From Caulobacter endophyticus (lineage in GTDB: Bacteria > Pseudomonadota > Alphaproteobacteria > Caulobacterales > Caulobacteraceae), in assembly GCF_029543245.1 (NCBI RefSeq), contig NZ_JARQWV010000010.1:124001-188000 (forward strand): a DNA stretch of 64,000 nt. The letters are read 5' to 3'. This document shows, piece after piece, positions 58,869 through 64,000 of the stretch; positions within the stretch are counted from its first letter, which is position 1; every line of letters starts with the position of its first letter. The notes below the pieces were generated by a model, which saw nothing but the letters and a program-made list of their open reading frames with translations, was not told where the DNA came from and ran no database searches. The translations under genes were made by a program, and so were the position numbers.

Positions 58869-61280
58869 TCAAGCCACCGTCAGCTTCGCCGACTTCAGGT
58901 CCACCGAGTTCGGCCCGACGAGGATCGAGAAATCGCCCGGCTCGACAACCCGCTTCATGGCCAGGTTCCACATCCACAAGTCCGACGGCTTCACCTCGAA
59001 GCTCACCGTCTTCTTCTCGCCGGGGGCCAGGGTGACGCGCTTGAAGTGCTTCAGCTCCAGCACCGGACGGGTGACCGAGGCCGCCTCGTCGTGGACGTAA
59101 AGCTGCACCACTTCGTCGCCGGCGACCTTGCCGGTGTTGGTCACCTCGACCGACACCGTCGTGCTCTCGCCCTGGCCGATACGGGCCTTGGACAGGCGCG
59201 GCGCGGCGATCTCGAAGCGGGTGTAGGAAAGCCCGAAGCCGAACGGATAGAGCGGGCTGGTGGCGCGGTCGAACAGGTAACCGCGGCGGGCCGTGGGCTT
59301 GCGGTTGTAGTAGATCGGCAGCTGGCCGACGTCGCGGGCGATGCTGACCGGCAGCTTGCCGCCCGGATTGGCCCGGCCGAACAGCACGTCGGCGGCGGCG
59401 TTGCCGGTCTCCTGGCCCAGGTACCAGCCCTCGACCAGGGCGTCGGCCTTCTCGGCCAGCAGGTTCACCGACAGCGGACGGCCGTTCAGCAGCAGCACCA
59501 CGGTCGGCTTGCCGAGGGCGAAGATGGCGCGGGCCAGGTCGTTCTGCTGGCCCACCAGATCCAGGCTGTCGCGGTCGCCCAGGTGATTGTCGGCCCAGGC
59601 TTCGCGGCTGGTCTGCTCGTTGTCGCCCAGCACCATGACGACGACGTCGGCCTTCTTGGCCACCTCGACCGCTTCGGCGATCAGCCTGGCGTTGACGGCC
59701 GGGTCGACCAGCTTGACCTCGTCGGCGGCCCAGACGCGCTTTTCGGTGATCCGCACGGCCTCGGCGTAGTCGAGGGCGAACCCTTGCGCCTTGGCCTCGG
59801 CGGTCAGGCCCTCCAGCACCGAGACCACGTGGCGCGGCTCGTCGGAATAGCCGCCGATCGGGGTGTCCTTGGCGTGCGTGCCCAGGAGCGCCAGGCGCTT
59901 GATCTTCCTGCCGTCCAGCGGCAGCAGGCCCTTGTCGTTCTTCAGCAGCACCACCGCCTTCCGGGCCGCCTCGCGGGCGAGGGCGACGGCTTGCGGCGTG
60001 GCGGTCTTGGCGTCGGCGGCCTTTTCATCCGCATACGGATTTTCGAACAGGCCGCCTTCGAACTTGATCTTCAGCACCCGCGCCACGGCCGCGTCGACGG
60101 CGGCCTCGGGGATGCGACCCGACCGCACCAGCTGCGGCAGCAGCACATAGGCCTCGCCGTCGGGCAGTTCGACGTCGACGCCGGCGTTGATCGCCATCAC
60201 CGCCGTGTCGGCCAGCTGGTCGGTCAGCTTGTGGCGGGTGATGATCTCCTTGATGGCGAAGTAGTCGCTCATCGTCGCGCCCTGGAAGCCCCACTCGCCG
60301 CGCAGGATATCGGTCAGCAGCCAGCGATTGGCGTGCGAGGGCACCCCGTCGATCTCGTTGTAGCTGGGCATGACCGAGCGCACGGGCAGCTCCTTCACCG
60401 CCCGTTCGAACGGCGGGAAGAAGTTCTCGCGCAGGGTCCGCTCGGCGATCTGGGCCGGGCCGACATTGGTGCCGTTCTCGGGCTGACCGTGGCCGGTCAT
60501 GTGCTTGAGGGTGACGAACACCTTGTCGGGCGCCAGCGGCAGGGTCTTGCCCTGGAAGCCGCGGATGGCGGCCAGGCCCATCTCGGCGCAGACGTGCGGG
60601 TCCTCGCCATAGGTCTCCTCGATGCGGCCCCAGCGCGGATCGCGGGCCACGTCGACGACGGGAGCAAGCGCGATGTTGGAGCCCCGGGCGCGCATCTCCT
60701 TGGCGGCCACCGAGAACACCTGCTCGACCAGCTCGGGATCGAAGGTCGAGGCCAGGGCGATCGACTGCGGGAAGCTGGTCGCATCACGCGCGACATAGCC
60801 GTGCAGGGCCTCGTCGTGCATCAGCATCGGGATGCCCAGGCGCGTGCTTTCCATCGCCCACTTCTGGGCGGCGTTGACGTATTTCGCGGTCTGCGGGGCA
60901 TTGCGGCCCACCGAGCCGTCCTCGGCCCCGGCGGCGGCGTTGACCTCGGTCGTCGGCTTGAGACCCCGACGGTCGGTCGGGCGCGAGATCTGGCCCAGGC
61001 CATTGGGGAAATTCTTGGTCGCCGTCTCGGGCGAGAAGTCGCCGGTCGGCGTCTGGATCGCGGCCTTGGTCAGCCAGATGCCGATCAGCTGGGCGGCCTT
61101 CTCCTCCAGCGTCATCCGCGAGAGCAGGTCCTTGACCCGCGCGTCGACCGGCTGGGCGGGATCCTTGTAGAGCGCCTTGCCGTCCGCTGGCTTCGGAGCA
61201 GCGCGGACCGCCGGCGCCATCGCGGCGCCGAGAGCGGCCAGGCTGACACCCAGCGTGCGGCGAGTAAGGGTGGTGGTCAT
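58869..61280 (-). CDS. GH3 beta-glucosidase/beta-xylosidase
   Basis: 803 residues from ATG 61280; signal peptide with TRRTLGVSLAALGAAMAPAVRA, possibly Tat. Three GH3 parts are seen: a TIM-barrel with MTLEEKAAQLIGIWL near 56, IPMLMHDEALHGYVARDATSFPQ near 145 and KHMTGHGQPENG near 238. The nucleophile Asp lies in WGFQGATMSDYFAIKE near 308; the alpha/beta sandwich has VVLLKNDKGLLPLDG near 395, and a fibronectin-III-like end (PLYPFGFGLSYTRF near 690). It hydrolyses terminal beta-linked sugars; the neighbourhood favours xylose. Two operator-like sites lie 66-100 bases upstream. Confidence 0.93.
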   Translation of the reverse strand: MTTTLTRRTLGVSLAALGAAMAPAVRAAPKPADGKALYKDPAQPVDARVKDLLSRMTLEEKAAQLIGIWLTKAAIQTPTGDFSPETATKNFPNGLGQISRPTDRRGLKPTTEVNAAAGAEDGSVGRNAPQTAKYVNAAQKWAMESTRLGIPMLMHDEALHGYVARDATSFPQSIALASTFDPELVEQVFSVAAKEMRARGSNIALAPVVDVARDPRWGRIEETYGEDPHVCAEMGLAAIRGFQGKTLPLAPDKVFVTLKHMTGHGQPENGTNVGPAQIAERTLRENFFPPFERAVKELPVRSVMPSYNEIDGVPSHANRWLLTDILRGEWGFQGATMSDYFAIKEIITRHKLTDQLADTAVMAINAGVDVELPDGEAYVLLPQLVRSGRIPEAAVDAAVARVLKIKFEGGLFENPYADEKAADAKTATPQAVALAREAARKAVVLLKNDKGLLPLDGRKIKRLALLGTHAKDTPIGGYSDEPRHVVSVLEGLTAEAKAQGFALDYAEAVRITEKRVWAADEVKLVDPAVNARLIAEAVEVAKKADVVVMVLGDNEQTSREAWADNHLGDRDSLDLVGQQNDLARAIFALGKPTVVLLLNGRPLSVNLLAEKADALVEGWYLGQETGNAAADVLFGRANPGGKLPVSIARDVGQLPIYYNRKPTARRGYLFDRATSPLYPFGFGLSYTRFEIAAPRLSKARIGQGESTTVSVEVTNTGKVAGDEVVQLYVHDEAASVTRPVLELKHFKRVTLAPGEKKTVSFEVKPSDLWMWNLAMKRVVEPGDFSILVGPNSVDLKSAKLTVA

Positions 61281-61345
61281 CCTTGCGTTTCCCCAGCGTC
61301 TGTCACGGCGGCTTCGCGCCGTCTTGCCTGACACTATGGGAGAGC

Positions 61346-61356
61346 TTGTCAGACCA
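61346..61356. promoter_or_regulatory. GntR-type operator upstream of the GH3 operon
   Basis: TTGTCAGACCA matches TNGTNNNACNA and is identical over 11 bases to the site before the gntR gene (40450-40460). Confidence 0.6.
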
Positions 61357-61366
61357 CTCAAGCCCT

Positions 61367-61384
61367 AATGTTACCGGTCACTTT
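61367..61384. promoter_or_regulatory. TAATGnnACCGGT operator-like site upstream of the GH3 operon
   Basis: AATGTTACCGGTCACTTT (preceded by CT) shares TAATGnnACCGGT with both repeats at 16528-16565. It lies about 90 bases before the GH3 start, next to the GntR-type site. Confidence 0.5.
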
Positions 61385-61390
61385 CGTTTA

Positions 61391-61528
61391 TCTCTTTCCT
61401 TGAGGGAGAGGGCGGGGGCCGCGCCGTCAGGCGTGGGAGGATGAGGGATTTAGACGGCCAAAGGCGTACCCCCTCACCTCCCCGCCGCAAGCGGCGGGTC
61501 CCCTCCTCTCCCCATGGGAGAGGAAAGC
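61391..61528. repeat. Intergenic palindromic repeat, type f
   Basis: TCTCTTTCCTTGAGGGAGAG at the left and CTCTCCCCATGGGAGAGG at the right, with small inner palindromes such as CCCGCCGCAAGCGGCGGG. It lies between GH3 and the DUF885 gene. Confidence 0.7.
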
Positions 61529-61533
61529 TCAGG

Positions 61534-63333
61534 TCACCCCGACCAGGCGTCGACCACGCTCTCCAGCACGGTCAGCGGGGTCGGGCCGACCAGCAGGGCG
61601 GTGTCGTGGTACTTGCGGATGTCGAACTTGCCGCCGAGACGAGCCTTGGTGCGCTCGCGCAGGGCGGCCCAGACGGTGTGGCCCACCTTGTAGGAGCAAG
61701 CCTGGGCCGGGTTGGCGCAATAGCGTTCGACCTCGCGGGTGATGCGCCCCTCGTCGTCGCCGCCGGTCTCGACCATGTAGGCGATGGCCTTCTCGCGGCT
61801 CCAGCCCTTGGCGTGGATGCCGGTGTCGACCACGCAGCGCGAGGCCCGGAACAGCCGCGCCTGGTACATGCCCAGCAGGCCCAGGTCGTCGGTCTCGTAC
61901 AGGCCCATCTCCATGGCCACCTGCTCGGCATAGAGCGCCCAGCCCTCGGTGTTGGCCGAAAAGAACATGTTCTGGCGCAGGCGCGGCAGGCTGCCCTCGG
62001 CGGTCAGGGCCAGCTGGAAATGGTGGCCCGGCGCGGCCTCGTGATAGGTCAGGGTCGGCAGGGCGTAGCGGGGACGCTCGGCCGTGTCGCGCAGGTTGAT
62101 GTAGAAGGCCCCGGGGCGCGAGCCGTCCAGCGGCGGGCGCTCGTAATAGCCGCCCGACGAGCCGGCCTCGGTGTAGGGCGGGATGCGGCGCACCTCGACC
62201 GGGATCTTCGGCGTGATCCCGAACCACTGCGGCAGCTTGGGCTGCATCTCGGCGATCAGGCGGTTGCAATAGGCCAGGATCTGGGCGCGGCCCTCGTCGG
62301 TGTTGGGATAGCTCTCGCCCGGCAGGTCCTTGAGCGCGGCCATGCGCTGACCGACCGAGCCTTGCGTGAAGCCACGCTTCTTGAGGATCTCGTCCATGCG
62401 CGCCTGGATCTGCGCGCCCTCCTCCAGACCGAGGCGATGGACCTCGTCGGGGGTCTTCTCGGTGGTGGTGTAGATGCGCAGCAGGGCGGCGTAGAAGGCG
62501 TCGCCGTCCTTGAAGCGGTTCATGCCGGCCTCGTGCACGGCCTTGGCGCGGACGGCGGTCAGGGTCTCGATCTGGCGGTCCAGCGCCGGGTGGATCGCGC
62601 TGGCCAGCAGGGCGGCGGCCTTGGCGTCGTAGTCGCCATAGGCCTTGGCGCGCCGGGCCATCGAGGCGACCAGCACGTTCTTTTCCGGCGGCAGGGCGCG
62701 GAACTGCTTCAGCTGGCCGATGGCCTTGTCGAGGATGAAGTCCGACGGGATCACGCCCTTGGCCGCATCGGCCCGCACCCGCTCGCTTTCCTGGTCGAGC
62801 ACGCCGGCGAACCCGGCCATGCGGGCGAGATAGCTGTCGGCGTCGGCCGCAGACTTCACCTCGTGCTTGTTGTCCAGGAAGCTGGGAACCGACGAATAGC
62901 CGCCGTAGAACTGGGTCACCACGAACGGCCGCGACACCGCGCCGTAGTCGAAGCCCGAAGCCTTGTCGCGCGCGCCGTAATAGTAGGCGGCGGTGTCGTA
63001 GTTGACGGCGTCCTCGCCCGACAGCGCCTTGCGGTCGACGGCCTTCAGGCGCTTAAGCCGCTGGGCCGGCTCCTTGCGCTCCTTGAGCCAGGCGGCGATC
63101 GAGCGGTCGCCAAGCTTCGTGCGCGCGCCGGCATGGGCGCCGGTGTCGAGGCCGAGGTTGGTCGCCTGTTCCGGGCTCTCGGTCAGGTCTTCATCGAAGA
63201 AGGCGTCGAACAGGGCGTAGAGCTTGGCGGCCTCGCCTTTCGGGGCGGCGATGGCCGGCAGGGCCGTCGAGACGGCGGCGGCGGTCGCGCCGACCAGGAG
63301 CTGTCGGCGATCGAATTTCGTGGAATCGGACAT
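61534..63333 (-). CDS. DUF885-family secreted peptidase-like protein, second copy
   Basis: 599 residues. The start FDRRQLLVGATAAAVSTALPAIA is a probable Tat signal. The metallopeptidase-like block is LTYHEAAPGHHFQLALTAEG near residue 430, followed by FSANTEGWALYAEQVAMEMG near 458, and GYYERPPLDGSRPGAFYINL near 388. It matches the 48186 protein in length and block order but is clearly diverged. It lies in front of GH3 on the same strand, separated by a repeat, and is downstream of the M61 peptidase gene after 88 bases, so a peptide-degrading pair is possible. Confidence 0.88.
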   Translation of the reverse strand: MSDSTKFDRRQLLVGATAAAVSTALPAIAAPKGEAAKLYALFDAFFDEDLTESPEQATNLGLDTGAHAGARTKLGDRSIAAWLKERKEPAQRLKRLKAVDRKALSGEDAVNYDTAAYYYGARDKASGFDYGAVSRPFVVTQFYGGYSSVPSFLDNKHEVKSAADADSYLARMAGFAGVLDQESERVRADAAKGVIPSDFILDKAIGQLKQFRALPPEKNVLVASMARRAKAYGDYDAKAAALLASAIHPALDRQIETLTAVRAKAVHEAGMNRFKDGDAFYAALLRIYTTTEKTPDEVHRLGLEEGAQIQARMDEILKKRGFTQGSVGQRMAALKDLPGESYPNTDEGRAQILAYCNRLIAEMQPKLPQWFGITPKIPVEVRRIPPYTEAGSSGGYYERPPLDGSRPGAFYINLRDTAERPRYALPTLTYHEAAPGHHFQLALTAEGSLPRLRQNMFFSANTEGWALYAEQVAMEMGLYETDDLGLLGMYQARLFRASRCVVDTGIHAKGWSREKAIAYMVETGGDDEGRITREVERYCANPAQACSYKVGHTVWAALRERTKARLGGKFDIRKYHDTALLVGPTPLTVLESVVDAWSG

Positions 63334-63421
63334 GGGTTCTTCCAGAACAGGCGCGGCCGCGCGTCTGGGAGAACAAAGCCGTCCGGCGCCTCGCGGCCCC
63401 GGACGCCGGACGGCTCTATGC

Positions 63422-64000
63422 TTACTTGCGGGCGGCCAGGATGTCGTCCAGGCGCGCCGGCGTGCCGGCGATGCGCTCCAGGCGCGGGTAGCGCAGGCCG
63501 CCGCTGTAATCGAGCTTCACGGTGCGGTAGCGCGAGCCTTCCTTGACCAGCAGCTCGACCGGAACGCCCTTGGCGGTCGCCTTGACGGCGGCCTTCAGCT
63601 TCTCGGCGTCATAGGTGTCGCCGTTGACGGCCACCACGGTCAGGCCCTGGGTCAGGCCGGCCTTGAAGGCGGGGCCGTCCCACTGCACGTCGGTCAGCAC
63701 CGCGTCCGAGCCCACCGTCAGGCCGATCGAATAGGCCAGGTTGGTGTTCTTGCCGCGGGTCTCGGAGACCTTGAAGTAGTCGGTGGGCGTGTCGGTATAG
63801 ACCAGCTTGTAGCCGCCGCGCGTCAGGCCATCGAGCGGAGCCTTGGGGTTCACGCCCTCGATGCGGTCCTTCAGGAAGGTCGCCCAGTCATAGGGGACCA
63901 CGCCGTTCAGCGCCGCCACCACGTCGTCGAAGGTGTAGGTGTGCGACACGTACGAGCCATCGGCGACGCCGAAGAAGGCCTTGGCGAAGTCGTCGAGCGA
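63422..64000 (-). CDS. M61-family (glycyl) aminopeptidase, C-terminal part (partial)
   Basis: The gene runs off the right end of the window; 192 codons and the stop are present. The first residues SLDDFAKAFFG and the following TYTFDDVVAALNGVVPYDWA are the conserved end of the M61 peptidase domain. A PDZ domain fills the rest (about residues 75-165 of the visible part), with AGLTQGLTVVAVNGDTYDAE as the ligand-loop region. M61 enzymes cleave N-terminal Gly or Ala from peptides; the zinc site lies outside the window. Confidence 0.85.
   Translation of the reverse strand, partial: SLDDFAKAFFGVADGSYVSHTYTFDDVVAALNGVVPYDWATFLKDRIEGVNPKAPLDGLTRGGYKLVYTDTPTDYFKVSETRGKNTNLAYSIGLTVGSDAVLTDVQWDGPAFKAGLTQGLTVVAVNGDTYDAEKLKAAVKATAKGVPVELLVKEGSRYRTVKLDYSGGLRYPRLERIAGTPARLDDILAARK

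Noticed and set aside
61441..63546. A 701-codon open frame opposite the DUF885 gene
   Set aside because: Antisense shadow; it also starts within an intergenic repeat.

Overview
The window is GC-rich chromosomal DNA of an alphaproteobacterium, most likely Caulobacter or a close relative. Supporting signs are the many TonB-dependent receptors, including one of the Xanthomonas/Caulobacter type, an alphaproteobacterial SOS box (GTTC-N7-GTTC) in front of uvrA, the bacteroid-type mannonate dehydratase ManD, and GC-rich palindromic intergenic repeats. I see no prophage, insertion sequence, CRISPR array or rRNA. The window looks like ordinary core and accessory chromosome with dense operons.

Layout. 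1-3.4 kb: start of a probable msrA, tRNA-Ser(GGA), a secreted nucleoside-deoxyribosyltransferase-like protein, an ABC-F ATPase preceded by an overlapping 34-codon leader ORF, and a membrane-anchored unknown. 3.5-6.6 kb: SOS-controlled uvrA with a strong terminator. 6.6-10.3 kb: four related multi-pass membrane proteins in tandem. 10.4-16.2 kb: trmFO, a periplasmic unknown, two AraC-type regulators around an alpha/beta hydrolase, then a FecR/ECF-sigma pair. 16.2-20.1 kb: regulatory region and a large TonB-dependent receptor. 20.1-25.3 kb: an envelope-lipid stress module (DUF1365, FAD amine oxidase, cyclopropane-fatty-acid synthase-like methyltransferase, DUF2177, ECF sigma factor, anti-sigma factor). 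25.3-26.4 kb: MscS channel. 26.7-32.6 kb: purine-ring degradation operon (allantoate hydrolase, ureidoglycine-glyoxylate aminotransferase, allantoinase PuuE, OHCU decarboxylase, urate hydroxylase PuuD, TetR regulator). 32.7-36.6 kb: small antitoxin-like ORF, M20 amidohydrolase, TonB-dependent receptor. 36.9-41.3 kb: GH67 alpha-glucuronidase, divergent ManD and a FadR-type GntR regulator. 41.3-44.3 kb: LGFP-repeat protein, TetR regulator and oxidoreductase. 44.4-48.1 kb: copper acquisition and delivery operon (DUF2946, TonB receptor, PCu(A)C, SCO1). 48.2-50.7 kb: DUF885 peptidase-like protein and a RibD-C/DHFR-like protein. 50.9-53.7 kb: heme-type TonB receptor plus its own TonB behind a Fur-like box. 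53.9-61.3 kb: GH3, SASA-type esterase and GH115 operon. 61.5-64 kb: a second DUF885 protein and the C-terminal part of an M61 peptidase.

How the genes fit together. GH67, GH115, the esterase and GH3 would strip glucuronic acid and acetyl groups from xylan fragments and hydrolyse the rest. ManD handles mannonate derived from glucuronate. Three operator-like sites matching the FadR-family consensus TNGTNNNACNA lie between GH67 and manD, in front of the gntR gene, and in front of the GH3 operon 20 kb away, so one regulator may tie these loci together. A second shared motif, TAATGnnACCGGT, occurs twice before the receptor at 16.6 kb and once before GH3. The most unusual points are the leader ORF that overlaps the ABC-F start, the four membrane paralogues, the cytosolic-looking LGFP protein, the secreted deoxyribosyltransferase-like protein, and the half-terminator copied into the stop codon of the converging DUF1365 gene. 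All functional statements rest on reading motifs by eye; no database search was possible.
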